Counted from the first letter of the stretch, positions 39,951 through 51,155 are shown. The stretch is DNA of 64,000 bases from an alpha proteobacterium HIMB59 (GCA_004321805.1 SGZV01000001.1:58143-122142), one strand, 5' to 3'. Notes: a model not told the origin generated them from the letters alone. Translations and numbers: made by a program.

Positions 39951-42134
39951 GTTTTCAAATAACTTATTTATATTTTTTTGAATTAATTCTTCCAAGGGTT
40001 TACGAACAGTCCCATCTGGTATGACTCTTTCGTAGGAATAACTCCCATTTTCATATTTAATTATGAAATCATCTTCATCAATTATATCAAATAAAGTAAT
40101 TTTGAAATTTGACTCCATGTATTCTATTTTTCCAAAAAGTACTTTGCCATCAGTAGATTTAAAAGATAGATCATTTAATACAATTTTATTTTTAGAGGGA
40201 TTTTCAATGTTTGAATTAATAATAATTTTTTTATTAATAAATGAATTTGATAGTGTGCTTAATAACTGATTAATTTGTTCTAAATCTTCAATATCTTGAG
40301 ATAATAATTGCATAAACAATACAAGTGCAAGTTCATCCTCTGAAATATTGATTTTAATCTCTCCATTTATTGAACCCTCTAAATCAGTGAAACTTTTATC
40401 AGATACGTAACTTGGAGATTTAATTATCAGATTCAAAAATCCATTTAGCCTTTCAGTTTTTAGAAAATTTTGATCAATACTTGATAAATTAATATTCTCT
40501 AAAATTATATCACCTGTGAATTTGTAATCTGAAATTCTTCCAACAATATTCCCAACTTCTTTATCTTCTTGGTGAATGATAATCTTATCAACTAAAATAG
40601 ATTTATCTTTGAAATCAAAGAAAAGATTACCAGATAGCTTATCGTAGCTGTAAGTGTCAAGATATTTTCTAAGACTTTGTTGATCTAAGTTATTTAAAAT
40701 AATTTCTAAATCAGAAGAGGTAATTTTTTCTATCTTAACATTAAGGAATGTTTCATTTAAGTTTTGTAAGTTTAAATCACCTGCAATTACTATTGAAGGT
40801 TCATCTTCTTTTAAGATTTCTAAATTTGAAATTTCTATATAAGATCCTGATATAAAACCATCAAAATTTATAATTTTTCCAGGAATTAGATTTATAGTAT
40901 CTGATAATTGAGGGAAAAATTGTAATAATTTTGACTTTTTTAAATTGAATAATTTTAAATCAAAATTTTGCTCATAATTATTGCTAAGATTTATACTACC
41001 TGAAGTCTCTAATACTGTTTCTTTATCATTTAAAGTTAGTGAATTTATAACAAAGTTATTATTTTCAATTGTGCCATCTAAATCAAATTGATCAAATTTA
41101 AAATTTGGAATATTGATATTAGGTAGGAGAGTTTGGGTAAAATTCATTATTTCTTTAGAGGATGGCGAGCTAACTTGAATTTTAAAAACACTATTATAAA
41201 TATCTAAGTTACTGATATCGCCAATTAAATTAATTTTAGTTAGAAGTTTAGATAAATATTCAATATTATTGATTTCAATTTTATTTCCTTGTAATGAAAT
41301 ATCAAATTTATTTATTGTACCTTCAGGTAATTCAGGAAATATATCTATTAAATCGAAATTTTTAACAATCTGTAATACAGTCTTTGAAGAGAGGTTGTCT
41401 GCAATTATATTCAAATCACTATTGAATATATTTTTTATATCGATTGAGCCCAAAATACTTAATTTTGCATCATCTTCGGTAATCAAATCAAATTTTTCAA
41501 ATACTAGATTGTCATAGGAATACTCACCTTTAATATTAAGAGTTGCAAAACTAATTTGTTTGAAAAATTTTTGATATTTTTTATCTAAAAGTAAAATTAA
41601 TTCATTAACATCAAGGCCATCAATTGAAAAAGATAACTTTTTTAATTTTTCATTTTGTAATTGAAAACTAAATTGAAATTCAGCCCCTTTATAAATAAAG
41701 TTATTCGATTTAATTTCAGTAAATTCTTTTTCACTTAAAATTTCTATTTTAAGGTTTTCAATTACATCCTCTAGTAAGACAGAATTATTAAAAAGGTCAG
41801 TTTCAATATTTTCTAAAGTTGTCTTAGAGGATGTAATGTGAATATTCTCATCATTAAAAAGGGATTTAGATAATTCTGTATATGAAGAAAAAATATCCAA
41901 CTTAATGGAAGGATGGGTTATAGAAAAAAAAGAGTCTAATAATTCAATTTTTGGAGTAGGAAGTAACAAAAGAGATTGCGCTTCTGCACCGTGAAAGGAT
42001 ATATAACCTTGGGTTTCTGATTGAATTCTTTCATTAGTTAAAGTTGAGATAGGAAGTTTTATAAAACTTAAAGAAATTAATACTACAATCAGTAGTAATG
42101 CTAAAATAGAGAGTAATTTTGTTCTTTTCATCAA
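39939..42134 (-). CDS. AsmA-like outer-membrane biogenesis protein
   Basis: Single N-terminal TM, long beta-rich repetitive architecture, late segment FKSTDGKVLFGKIEYMESNFKITLFDII. Confidence 0.7.
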   Translation of the reverse strand: MMKRTKLLSILALLLIVVLISLSFIKLPISTLTNERIQSETQGYISFHGAEAQSLLLLPTPKIELLDSFFSITHPSIKLDIFSSYTELSKSLFNDENIHITSSKTTLENIETDLFNNSVLLEDVIENLKIEILSEKEFTEIKSNNFIYKGAEFQFSFQLQNEKLKKLSFSIDGLDVNELILLLDKKYQKFFKQISFATLNIKGEYSYDNLVFEKFDLITEDDAKLSILGSIDIKNIFNSDLNIIADNLSSKTVLQIVKNFDLIDIFPELPEGTINKFDISLQGNKIEINNIEYLSKLLTKINLIGDISNLDIYNSVFKIQVSSPSSKEIMNFTQTLLPNINIPNFKFDQFDLDGTIENNNFVINSLTLNDKETVLETSGSINLSNNYEQNFDLKLFNLKKSKLLQFFPQLSDTINLIPGKIINFDGFISGSYIEISNLEILKEDEPSIVIAGDLNLQNLNETFLNVKIEKITSSDLEIILNNLDQQSLRKYLDTYSYDKLSGNLFFDFKDKSILVDKIIIHQEDKEVGNIVGRISDYKFTGDIILENINLSSIDQNFLKTERLNGFLNLIIKSPSYVSDKSFTDLEGSINGEIKINISEDELALVLFMQLLSQDIEDLEQINQLLSTLSNSFINKKIIINSNIENPSKNKIVLNDLSFKSTDGKVLFGKIEYMESNFKITLFDIIDEDDFIIKYENGSYSYERVIPDGTVRKPLEELIQKNINKLFENLLQ

Positions 42135-42143
42135 CTATCGATT

Positions 42144-43073
42144 TTACATATATAAATATGAGAAGTAAGTTAAGTAGCACAATATTAGTGCTATTGATAA
42201 GATTTTTCCAGCTAACCTAAGCATAATTATTGTGAAGAACATTAAAGATGTTAATAAAAATAGCCATTTGTCTATCATTGTTAAAAGAAAGAAGTAATTT
42301 ATTTCACTATTCAAAAACACAGCAATTAGCGTGATTCCAAATATATTGGCTATATTTGATCCCAAAATATTTCCAATAGCTAAATTATTTTGCTTTTTTA
42401 CTATTGAAATGATAGTTGCAATTACTTCAGGCAAAGAAGTTCCAAAAGCAACAACGGTAATTCCAATTGTTGTCTCTGCAACTCCAAATAATTCAGTTAA
42501 ATTTTTTGCAAATTCAATAAAATAACGTGAGCTAAAAAATAGAACTAAAAATGAGAAAATTATTTTAAGGGCCAGTAGATAAGAGGGTTGATTATTTACG
42601 ATCGTTGAAGAAATTTCTTCATCAATAGGTTTTTTAAGTTCATAATAAAAAAAAACAATTAATAAAAAAATAAATACAATTGCTAATTTGATATCAATTG
42701 TGATATCAAAAATTATCAAAAAAAAGAAAAATATTGAAAAAATTAAAAAAAATAAAAATGTACTCTTATCTTGATCTAGTATTTTTAATTTAGATATTGG
42801 AAATAACATTATACCTCCAACCAGTAAAATATTAGCTATATTACTCCCAATTAAATTACCTGCCACAATTCCTTCAGATTTAAATTGCAATGCTTGAAAT
42901 GTTGCAGCGAATTCAGGTAGTGATGTACCTATTGCAATAATGAAAATTCCTACAAATATATCTCGAATTTTGTATTTTTGAGCAATAGCTATTGAATTTT
43001 TGATTGCATAATTACATGACCAAATCAAGATGGCTAAGCTGAAAGCTATTCCTATAAAGTTCTGAATAATCAA
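42144..43073 (-). CDS. CaCA family sodium/calcium exchanger
   Basis: Two alpha repeats: AIGTSLPEFAATFQALQFKSEGIVAGNLIGSNIANILLVGG and AFGTSLPEVIATIISIVKKQNNLAIGNILGSNIANIFGI. Confidence 0.95.
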   Translation of the reverse strand: MIIQNFIGIAFSLAILIWSCNYAIKNSIAIAQKYKIRDIFVGIFIIAIGTSLPEFAATFQALQFKSEGIVAGNLIGSNIANILLVGGIMLFPISKLKILDQDKSTFLFFLIFSIFFFFLIIFDITIDIKLAIVFIFLLIVFFYYELKKPIDEEISSTIVNNQPSYLLALKIIFSFLVLFFSSRYFIEFAKNLTELFGVAETTIGITVVAFGTSLPEVIATIISIVKKQNNLAIGNILGSNIANIFGITLIAVFLNSEINYFFLLTMIDKWLFLLTSLMFFTIIMLRLAGKILSIALILCYLTYFSYLYM

Positions 43074-45052
43074 TTAATACCCATTTGATCTTTTTTAATT
43101 TTTCTTATTTCATCTCTATACATTGCTGCTTTTTCAAAATCTAAATTTTCTGCAGCTGATAGCATCTTTTTTTCTAATTTTTGCAAATGTTTTTCAAATT
43201 TTGATGGGCTCAAATCTTCTTTTTTAGTTAAACTTACAGTATATGTATCTTTTTCATAGATGCTTTCAATTATCTCTCCAATATTTCGTTTAACTGATTG
43301 AGGTGTGATATTATTAATCTTGTTATATTCGATTTGCTTTTGTTTTCTGTATTCTGTCTCCTCTAAAGCAGCTTGAATACTTTTAGTTTTTATATCTGCA
43401 TATAAGATAACTTTACCATCTACATTCCTAGCTGCCCTGCCAATAGTTTGAACAAGACTAGTCTTAGATCTAAGATATCCCTCTTTATCAGCATCTAATA
43501 TTGCAACGAGACCACATTCAGGTATGTCTAGTCCCTCCCTAAGTAAATTAATACCTACAATTATATCTATCTCCCCCATTCTAAGAGATCGAATGAGCTT
43601 AATTCTATCAATGGTATCAACATCAGAGTGCATATATTCAACTTTATAGTTCTGTTCTTTCAAATAGTTAGTGAGATCTTCAGAATTCTTTTTTGTTAAT
43701 GTGGTAATTAGAGCACGATTTTTTTTACTTAATGTTTTTTGGATTTCCCCCATCAAATCCTCAACTTGATTTACTGTTGATCTAATTTCACATTCAGGGT
43801 CAATTAAACCAGTTGGTCTTATAATTTGTTCGACATAATTATGCTCTACTTCTTCCAATTCCCAAGGACCAGGCGTAGCTGATAAAAATATTGTAGATGG
43901 TCTCATCATATCCCATTCTTCAAACTTTAAAGGTCTATTATCCAAGCATGAAGGTAGACGAAATCCATAATCTGATAATGTTGTCTTTCTTGAACGATCG
44001 CCTAAATACATGCCTTTAATTTGGGGAACAGTAACGTGTGATTCATCTATTATTAAAAGTGCATTTTCAGGAATAAATTCATATAAAGTTGGGGGAGCTT
44101 CTCCTGAGTTTCGTCCACTTAAATATCTAGAGTAATTCTCAATTCCTGAACAAGTACCCGTTGCTTGAATCATTTCTAAATCAAAATTCGTTCTTTCTTT
44201 TAATCTTTGATGCTCTAATAGTTTTTTTTCTTGATCAAATTCTTCTAACCTTTTCTTTAAATCATTTTTAATTTCTTTAATTGCTTTCTCTAATCTTGGT
44301 TTTGGAGTTATATAGTGACTATTGGCAAAAATTTTAACTTCATCAAATTCTTGAATGAATTCTCCAGTCAAAGGGTCGAATTCTTTTATTTCTTCAATCT
44401 CATCTCCAAAAAAACTAACTCTCCAAGCAATATCTTCCAGGTGCGCTGGAAATATATCAACTCTATCTCCCGTAACACGAAACATCCCCCTTCTAAAATC
44501 AATATTATTTCTTTTATATTGAAGGTCGACTAATTCTCTCAAAAAATTCATTAAATTAATTGATTGCCCTTTTTTTATTTCAAGAGTCATTTGAGAATAG
44601 GAGTCAACCGCACCAATTCCATAAATACACGATACACTTGCAACTATTATTACATCATCTCTTTCCACAAGTGATCTTGTTGCAGAGTGTCTGAATCTAT
44701 CTATCTGTTCATTGATCGATGACTCTTTTTCTATAAATGTATCTGATCTCGGTACGTAAGCTTCTGGCTGATAGTAGTCATAATAGCTAACGAAATACTC
44801 TACTGCATTTTCAGGAAACAAAACTTTTAATTCTTCATATAATTGTGCAGCTAATGTCTTGTTTGGCGCCATAATAAGCGTTGGTTTATTATATTTTTCA
44901 ATAACATTTGCGATAGTGAATGTTTTGCCAGAACCTGTAACTCCTAATAAAACTTGACTTCTTTTATTCTCACTCAATCCATCAACTAATTTTTTAATAG
45001 CTTGAGGCTGGTCACCCTTTGGTTGATTTTCACTGACTATTTTAAAAGGCAT
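43070..45052 (-). CDS. uvrB: Excinuclease ABC subunit B
   Basis: GVTGSGKTFT, YYDYYQPEAYVP, INLLREGLDIPE, C-terminal UVR motif. Confidence 0.98.
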   Translation of the reverse strand: MPFKIVSENQPKGDQPQAIKKLVDGLSENKRSQVLLGVTGSGKTFTIANVIEKYNKPTLIMAPNKTLAAQLYEELKVLFPENAVEYFVSYYDYYQPEAYVPRSDTFIEKESSINEQIDRFRHSATRSLVERDDVIIVASVSCIYGIGAVDSYSQMTLEIKKGQSINLMNFLRELVDLQYKRNNIDFRRGMFRVTGDRVDIFPAHLEDIAWRVSFFGDEIEEIKEFDPLTGEFIQEFDEVKIFANSHYITPKPRLEKAIKEIKNDLKKRLEEFDQEKKLLEHQRLKERTNFDLEMIQATGTCSGIENYSRYLSGRNSGEAPPTLYEFIPENALLIIDESHVTVPQIKGMYLGDRSRKTTLSDYGFRLPSCLDNRPLKFEEWDMMRPSTIFLSATPGPWELEEVEHNYVEQIIRPTGLIDPECEIRSTVNQVEDLMGEIQKTLSKKNRALITTLTKKNSEDLTNYLKEQNYKVEYMHSDVDTIDRIKLIRSLRMGEIDIIVGINLLREGLDIPECGLVAILDADKEGYLRSKTSLVQTIGRAARNVDGKVILYADIKTKSIQAALEETEYRKQKQIEYNKINNITPQSVKRNIGEIIESIYEKDTYTVSLTKKEDLSPSKFEKHLQKLEKKMLSAAENLDFEKAAMYRDEIRKIKKDQMGIN

Positions 45053-45101
45053 GCTTGTAGTTTTTTTTAAATAAGTTTATAGATATCTTGGTTAAAAAAA
45101 A

Positions 45102-46298
45102 ATGATTTCAAGCAGAGTAAACAATATAAAACCGTCTTTAACAATAGCTACCAATATGAAAGCGCAAGAATTAAAACGTGCAGGAAAAGATATTATTGTT
45201 TTGGCAGCTGGTGAACCAGATTTTGATACACCAGATCACATTAAAAATGCTGCTATTAAAGCTATTAATAATGGTTTTACTAAATATGTTCCTGGTAAAG
45301 GTACACCAGATTTACAAAAAGCAATTCAAAAAAAATTTAAAGAAGATAATGGTCTTGATTATGATATTTCAAACATCACAGTAGGGGTGGGTGGAAAGCA
45401 TATTATTTACAATGCTTTTTCTGCTACAGTTAATTCCGGCGATGAGGTAATTATTCCTGCGCCATATTGGGTTAGTTATCCAGATATAGTAATTCTTAAT
45501 GATGGTGTTCCTGTTGTGGTAGAGTGTGGGGAAGAAGCTGGGTTCAAGCTCAGTCCAGAGGATTTAGAAAAAAAAATTACCAAAAATACTAAATGGCTAA
45601 TGCTTAATAGCCCAAGCAATCCTACAGGTTCCTTGTACTCTAAAAGTGAACTCATTGCCTTAGGAGAAGTTTTAAAAAAACATGAACATGTTTACGTTCT
45701 CTCAGATGATATTTATGAAAAAATTGTATATGACGATCATACTTTTCATACATTTGCGGAAGCCTGCCCAGATTTAAAAGAGAGAACTCTTACTATGAAT
45801 GGTCTATCAAAATCTTATTGTATGACTGGATGGAGAGTTGGCTACGCAGCTGGCCCTTCAAATGTAATCAATGCAATGAATAAAGTTCAGTCACAAAATG
45901 TTTCTTCAACTGCCTCAATTTCAATGGCCGCTTCAGTAGAGGCGCTAAATGGTGATCAAAGCTTTATAAATTCTAATAATGAGTCTTTTCTTAGAAGAAG
46001 AAATTTGGTTGTGAAAAATTTAAATGAGACCCCAGGTTTATCATGTAGAACACCAGAGGGTGCCTTCTATGTCTTTGCTTCTTGTAAGGGCATTCTTGGA
46101 AAAAAAACAGAAACCGGGAAGGTTTTGGATACCGATGGAGATTTTATGGATTATCTTTTAGAAGAGGTAGGAGTAGCTGGAGTACAAGGTTCTGCTTTTG
46201 GTCTAGATGGTTTTTTTAGAATTTCATACGCTACATCAGACTCCATCCTTGAGGATGCTTGCCAAAGAATAAAAAAAGCGTGTTCTAAGTTAAGTTAA
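45102..46298 (+). CDS. Pyridoxal-phosphate aspartate aminotransferase family
   Basis: AGEPDFDTPDHIK, NSPSNPTGS, NGLSKSYCMTGWRVGYAAGP. Confidence 0.94.
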   Translation: MISSRVNNIKPSLTIATNMKAQELKRAGKDIIVLAAGEPDFDTPDHIKNAAIKAINNGFTKYVPGKGTPDLQKAIQKKFKEDNGLDYDISNITVGVGGKHIIYNAFSATVNSGDEVIIPAPYWVSYPDIVILNDGVPVVVECGEEAGFKLSPEDLEKKITKNTKWLMLNSPSNPTGSLYSKSELIALGEVLKKHEHVYVLSDDIYEKIVYDDHTFHTFAEACPDLKERTLTMNGLSKSYCMTGWRVGYAAGPSNVINAMNKVQSQNVSSTASISMAASVEALNGDQSFINSNNESFLRRRNLVVKNLNETPGLSCRTPEGAFYVFASCKGILGKKTETGKVLDTDGDFMDYLLEEVGVAGVQGSAFGLDGFFRISYATSDSILEDACQRIKKACSKLS

Positions 46299-47735
46299 TT
46301 TACTATCAGCAATAATTTTAGCGATACGAAGAGTATTAGTTGTTCCAACTTTACCGAATGGAACACCAGCAGTAATAATTATTTTATCACCATTTTTTAA
46401 TATTTTTCGAGACTTTGCTACTCTACAAGCTCGGTCTACCATTTCAGTTGAAGATGAAATTTTATCAACGACATCCATAAAAGTTCCCCAAGTTAAAACA
46501 TTTTGCCTTGCTACTTTTTTATTCGTTGTTAGTCCAATAAGAGTCACATCTGGTCTCATTCTTGCAACACGTAGAATTGATCTTCCTGTTCCAGAAAATG
46601 TCGCGATACATTGACATTCAGCAATTCCTGCAACTTCTAGTGCTGCTGTTGCTATTGCTTCCGTTGAAGTTTTAATATGATCCAAATTATAATTTTGAAT
46701 ATTTGATAAATATTTTGGGTCACATTCAACACGTTTAATAATTTTATCCATCATTTCAACTGCCTCTTTAGGATAATTTCCTGCAGCTGATTCAGCAGAT
46801 AACATTACAGCGTCAACACCCTGAAAAACAGCTGTTGCAACATCTGAAGCCTCAGCACGCGTAGGTGTCGGGGAGTCAATCATACTCTCAAGCATTTGAG
46901 TAGCTACGATACATGGTTTGCCAAATTTACGACATGCTGCTACCATTGTTCTTTGATGAATAGGGACATCTTCAGGATTAGTTTCAACACCAAGATCTCC
47001 TCTTGCAACCATAATTCCGTCGCTATTTTCAGTTATGGATTCAATTTCATCCATAGCTGATGGCTTTTCAACTTTAACCATAACTTTAAATTTTGAAGGT
47101 ATAAGTTTTTTAGCAGTAAGTAGATCCTTAGTTGTTTGGATAAAAGACAGAGCTATCCAATCAACGTCTAAGTTTATTGCCAATTCTAAATCTTTTTTAT
47201 CTTTGGGAGTAATTATTTTCAAATCAAGTTTAGTATCAGGAATGTTTAACCCTTTATTATTAGAAATTTCTCCACCAGCAGTAACTACACATTTAATTGC
47301 TTTTGGGGATTTGGATTTTACTTTTAAACGAACCTTACCATCGTTGACCAAAAGTCTTTGACCTATAGAAATAGATTTAAAAATCTCTTTATGAGGCAGA
47401 TAAACTCTTTTATTGTTTCCATCTTTTTTATCTTGATCAAATGTAAATTCCTGATTTGTTTTTAATTGCTCTTTGATATTTGTGAATTTCCCGACTCTGA
47501 ACTTAGGGCCTTGTAAATCACCTAAAATACAAATGTATCGATTATATTTTTTTTCTAATTTTCTAACAATTTTTACCTTATTTATATGGTCTTTATGATC
47601 TCCATGGCTAAAATTTAAACGGAATACATCCACGCCAGCTAAAAATAATTTTTCGATGTTTTTTTCTGTTTCGCAGGCTGGGCCTAGGGTAGCAACAATT
47701 TTTGCTTTTCTATTTCTTAATTTTATTTGATTCAT
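46290..47735 (-). CDS. pyk: Pyruvate kinase
   Basis: AKIVATLGPAC, FRLNFSHG, MVARGDLGVE, TPTRAEASDVATAVFQGVDAVMLSAESA. Confidence 0.97.
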   Translation of the reverse strand: MNQIKLRNRKAKIVATLGPACETEKNIEKLFLAGVDVFRLNFSHGDHKDHINKVKIVRKLEKKYNRYICILGDLQGPKFRVGKFTNIKEQLKTNQEFTFDQDKKDGNNKRVYLPHKEIFKSISIGQRLLVNDGKVRLKVKSKSPKAIKCVVTAGGEISNNKGLNIPDTKLDLKIITPKDKKDLELAINLDVDWIALSFIQTTKDLLTAKKLIPSKFKVMVKVEKPSAMDEIESITENSDGIMVARGDLGVETNPEDVPIHQRTMVAACRKFGKPCIVATQMLESMIDSPTPTRAEASDVATAVFQGVDAVMLSAESAAGNYPKEAVEMMDKIIKRVECDPKYLSNIQNYNLDHIKTSTEAIATAALEVAGIAECQCIATFSGTGRSILRVARMRPDVTLIGLTTNKKVARQNVLTWGTFMDVVDKISSSTEMVDRACRVAKSRKILKNGDKIIITAGVPFGKVGTTNTLRIAKIIADSKLT

Positions 47736-47748
47736 TTAGAAATAAATA

Positions 47749-47762
47749 AATATCATGATATT
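47749..47762. promoter_or_regulatory. 14-bp perfect palindrome AATATCATGATATT between divergent pyk and DUF1244 genes
   Basis: Perfect dyad within the 38-nt divergent spacer. Confidence 0.35.
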
Positions 47763-47773
47763 AGTAAATTACT

Positions 47774-48070
47774 ATGAGTAATATATCTAAAGAAAATGAA
47801 ATAATGATCAAAGCAAAAGTTTTAGATCATTTAATACAGCATTTGAGAGAGAGAACTGATGTTCAAAATATTGATTTGATGAACTTAGGTGGGTTTTGTC
47901 GAAACTGTCTATCAAAGTGGTATGCAAAATACGCAAATGAGTTGGATTATGATCTAGAATATGAAGATTCAAGAAAAATCATATATGGAATGCCGTATGC
48001 TGAATGGAAAGAAAAATATCAAACTGAAGCAACGAAAGATCAATTGAATAAATTTAATGAAAAGGAATAA
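47774..48070 (+). CDS. DUF1244 family protein
   Basis: LIQHLRERTDVQNIDLMNLGGFCRNCLSKWY...YGMPYAEWKEKYQ. Confidence 0.88.
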   Translation: MSNISKENEIMIKAKVLDHLIQHLRERTDVQNIDLMNLGGFCRNCLSKWYAKYANELDYDLEYEDSRKIIYGMPYAEWKEKYQTEATKDQLNKFNEKE

Positions 48071-49821
48071 TGTCTGAAACCCTACCTAATTGGAATTTAA
48101 AAGATTTTTATCTATCTATTGACGATAAACAAATAGAAAAAGACTTAGAGCTCTTTAAAAATTTTACCTTAAATTTTAGCAACAAGTATAAGGATAAGCT
48201 TTTAAGTTTTGCCTTAGATTTTGAAGAAATTGTCAAAGAATATGAGGATGGTAATGAATTAGGAGACAAACTTGGTAATTATGCTTTTCTAATTTATGCA
48301 ACAAATATGAATGATCAAAAAACTGTGCAATTTTACCAAGGTATTAATGAAAAACTAACTGAAATTTCTTCAAACCTAATTTTTTTTACAAATGAAATAA
48401 ATTCAAGTTCAGATAATGACTTCGAGGCTTTTAAAAATGGTTCTGGAAAATATAAAAATTGGTTAATCAATTTACGTCGCTTTAAAGATCATCAATTAGA
48501 TCAAAAAAGTGAGAAAATCTTTTTAGATAAAAACCTTACATCTAATTCATCATGGGTAAGGTTTTTTGAAGAGCAGATAAACGATTTAAAATTTGAAATT
48601 AATGGGAAAGAACATAATAGCTCTGATGCTCTTAACTTATTATCTGATCACGATGAAGAGATTAGAAAAAAAGCAGCATTGAGCATTGAGAGTGTATTTC
48701 AAACTAATGTTAAAACATTTACTTTTATCACTAATACTTTAGCCAAGGACAAAATAACAAATGATAAATGGAGAAATTATACATCCCCAGTTGAGTCTCG
48801 TAATCTTGCTAATAATGTAGAGGGAGAAGTAGTAGACGCTCTCACAAAAAGTGTAACGTCTAATTACAAAAATATTTCTCACAGATATTATGAAATCAAA
48901 TCAAAATTATTTAATAAGAAGCAACTTGATTACTGGGACCGTAATGCACCATATCCAAATTCACCAAAAAAATTAATTCAATGGGAAGAGGCCAAGGATA
49001 TTGTTCTTAGGTCCTATGAAAACTTTGATCAAAGTTTTAAAGATATCGTTTTACTTTTTTTTCAAAATAATTGGATTGATGCAGAGTTAAAATCAGGAAA
49101 ATCACCTGGTGCTTTTGCTGCTTCAACAATTCCATCGATACACCCTTATATCCTAACAAACTTCCATGGTAAAACTCGAGATGTAATGACTCTTGCCCAT
49201 GAATTAGGCCACGGTTGTCATCAATATTTATCTTCAAAACAAGGTTTATTACTATCCAGTACTCCACTGACTCTTGCTGAGACAGCAAGTGTTTTTGGAG
49301 AGATGATGACATTTCGAACCCTTCTTGATGAAAGTGATAAAGATACAAGAAAGTTTTTATTAGCATCTAAAATTGAAGACATGATTAATACCGTAGTAAG
49401 ACAAATCTCATTCTTTGAATTTGAAAAGTTAGTTCACAACGAAAGAAAAAATATTGAACTTTCCTCTGATCAGATATCAGATTTTTGGATGACAACTCAA
49501 TCTGAAAGTTTAGGACCTCATATTAAATTATCTGAAGGTTATAAATATTTTTGGACTTATATCCCACATTTCATTCATACTCCTTTTTATGTCTATGCTT
49601 ATGCTTTTGGTGATTGTTTAGTAAATATTCTTATTCAATTATATGATGAAGGGCTCCCTAACTTTAAAAATCATTATATAGATTTGTTAAAAAGTGGAGG
49701 ATCCAAACACTATAGTCAGGTTTTGAAGCCATTTAATGTTGATCTAACTAATCAGCAAAGCTGGCAAAAAGGTCTTTCTATGATCTCAGGATTAATTGAT
49801 GAATTTGAGAAATCTATTTAA
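48070..49821 (+). CDS. pepF: Oligoendopeptidase F, M3 family
   Basis: LAHELGHGCHQYL zinc motif, AETASVFGEMMTF. Confidence 0.95.
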   Translation: MSETLPNWNLKDFYLSIDDKQIEKDLELFKNFTLNFSNKYKDKLLSFALDFEEIVKEYEDGNELGDKLGNYAFLIYATNMNDQKTVQFYQGINEKLTEISSNLIFFTNEINSSSDNDFEAFKNGSGKYKNWLINLRRFKDHQLDQKSEKIFLDKNLTSNSSWVRFFEEQINDLKFEINGKEHNSSDALNLLSDHDEEIRKKAALSIESVFQTNVKTFTFITNTLAKDKITNDKWRNYTSPVESRNLANNVEGEVVDALTKSVTSNYKNISHRYYEIKSKLFNKKQLDYWDRNAPYPNSPKKLIQWEEAKDIVLRSYENFDQSFKDIVLLFFQNNWIDAELKSGKSPGAFAASTIPSIHPYILTNFHGKTRDVMTLAHELGHGCHQYLSSKQGLLLSSTPLTLAETASVFGEMMTFRTLLDESDKDTRKFLLASKIEDMINTVVRQISFFEFEKLVHNERKNIELSSDQISDFWMTTQSESLGPHIKLSEGYKYFWTYIPHFIHTPFYVYAYAFGDCLVNILIQLYDEGLPNFKNHYIDLLKSGGSKHYSQVLKPFNVDLTNQQSWQKGLSMISGLIDEFEKSI

Positions 49822-51155
49822 TGCCCATGAAAGAAGAAAATAATTTAGTTTCAAGAGTTAAGCGTTATTCTCAAGTTACTACATCACTTACCTCTCTCGC
49901 CACAAAATTTGCTGGTAAAAAATATTTAAATTTTGATTTAAGTGATCAAAAATATGCTGCACAAATAACAGAAATTCTTGGTAATTTAAAAGGCCCTTTG
50001 ATGAAAGTGGCACAATTAAGCGCAACTATTCCTGATTTATTACCTCAAGAATATGCTCAAAAATTAGCAGAACTCCAATCTAATGCCCCTCCTATGTCAT
50101 GGGTATTTGTCAGAAGAAGAATGAAAGCTGAACTTGGAGATAATTGGGAGAAAAACTTTTCTCAATTTGATAAAGAAGCAAGCTTTGCAGCATCTCTTGG
50201 TCAGGTTCATAAAGCAGTCTTACAAAACAAAGATAAAGTTGCATGTAAATTACAATATCCTGATATGTCGTCAGCAGTTGAAGCTGATTTAAGCCAACTC
50301 AAAATAATTTTCAAAATTTACTCAAGCTATAATAAGTCAATACAAATACGTGAAATTTATAAAGAAATTGAAGCAAGACTAAAAGAAGAACTAGATTATA
50401 GATTGGAATATAAACACCTAAAAGTTTTTAGAAAAATTCATGAAAAAAATTCTTATATCAGAATTCCTAATGTATATGAAAAAATTTCTACTAACAGATT
50501 ACTTGTGATGGAATTTTTGCATGGAAAAAAACTCATTGAATATAAGCAAGCTCCACAAAAATTAAGAAATGAGTTAGCAAAAAAATTATTTATGGCATGG
50601 TATTATCCTTTTTATAAATATGGAATTATTCATGGTGATCCACATTTAGGCAATTATTCAGTAGATAAAGAAAACAATATTAATCTTTTTGATTACGGGT
50701 GTGTGAGAATATTCCCAGCAAAATTTGTGAAGGGTGTGATTGACCTCTATTTTGCTCTGAAAGAAGATAATAACAAAAAGATTAAATTAGCATATGAAGC
50801 TTGGGGGTTTAAAGATATTGACGATAAATTAATGAATGTCTTAAATAAATGGGCCTTATTCCTCTACGATCCAATATTAAAAGATGAAGTTAGACGTATC
50901 CAAGACTCTGATAGTGGCATTTATGGGGCTAAAATTGCAGGTGAAGTCCATAAAGAGTTAAAAAAATATGGTGGTGTGAAACCTCCAAGAGAATTTGTTT
51001 TTATGGATAGAGCTGCCGTTGGTCTTGGTTCGATATTTATCCATTTAAAAGCTGAAATTAATTGGTATCAATTATTTCATGAGTTAATTCGCGATTTTTC
51101 TTTGAAAAAAGTTGAAAATGATCAAAAAAAAGCTCTCAAATCAGCTGGAATTTAA
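49821..51155 (+). CDS. ABC1/UbiB-family atypical kinase
   Basis: KGPLMKVAQL, ASLGQVHKAVL, ELDYRLE, GIIHGDPHLGNY, LFDYGCVR. Confidence 0.93.
   Translation: MPMKEENNLVSRVKRYSQVTTSLTSLATKFAGKKYLNFDLSDQKYAAQITEILGNLKGPLMKVAQLSATIPDLLPQEYAQKLAELQSNAPPMSWVFVRRRMKAELGDNWEKNFSQFDKEASFAASLGQVHKAVLQNKDKVACKLQYPDMSSAVEADLSQLKIIFKIYSSYNKSIQIREIYKEIEARLKEELDYRLEYKHLKVFRKIHEKNSYIRIPNVYEKISTNRLLVMEFLHGKKLIEYKQAPQKLRNELAKKLFMAWYYPFYKYGIIHGDPHLGNYSVDKENNINLFDYGCVRIFPAKFVKGVIDLYFALKEDNNKKIKLAYEAWGFKDIDDKLMNVLNKWALFLYDPILKDEVRRIQDSDSGIYGAKIAGEVHKELKKYGGVKPPREFVFMDRAAVGLGSIFIHLKAEINWYQLFHELIRDFSLKKVENDQKKALKSAGI

Noticed and set aside
45178-45384. 68-aa same-strand alternative frame in the aminotransferase gene
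   Set aside because: Contained in a well-supported CDS; composition-driven.
47035-47361. 108-aa ORF antisense to pyk
   Set aside because: Shadow frame of a highly conserved gene.
49037-49366. 109-aa ORF antisense to pepF
   Set aside because: Fully inside the M3 peptidase zinc-site region; no RBS or homology seen.
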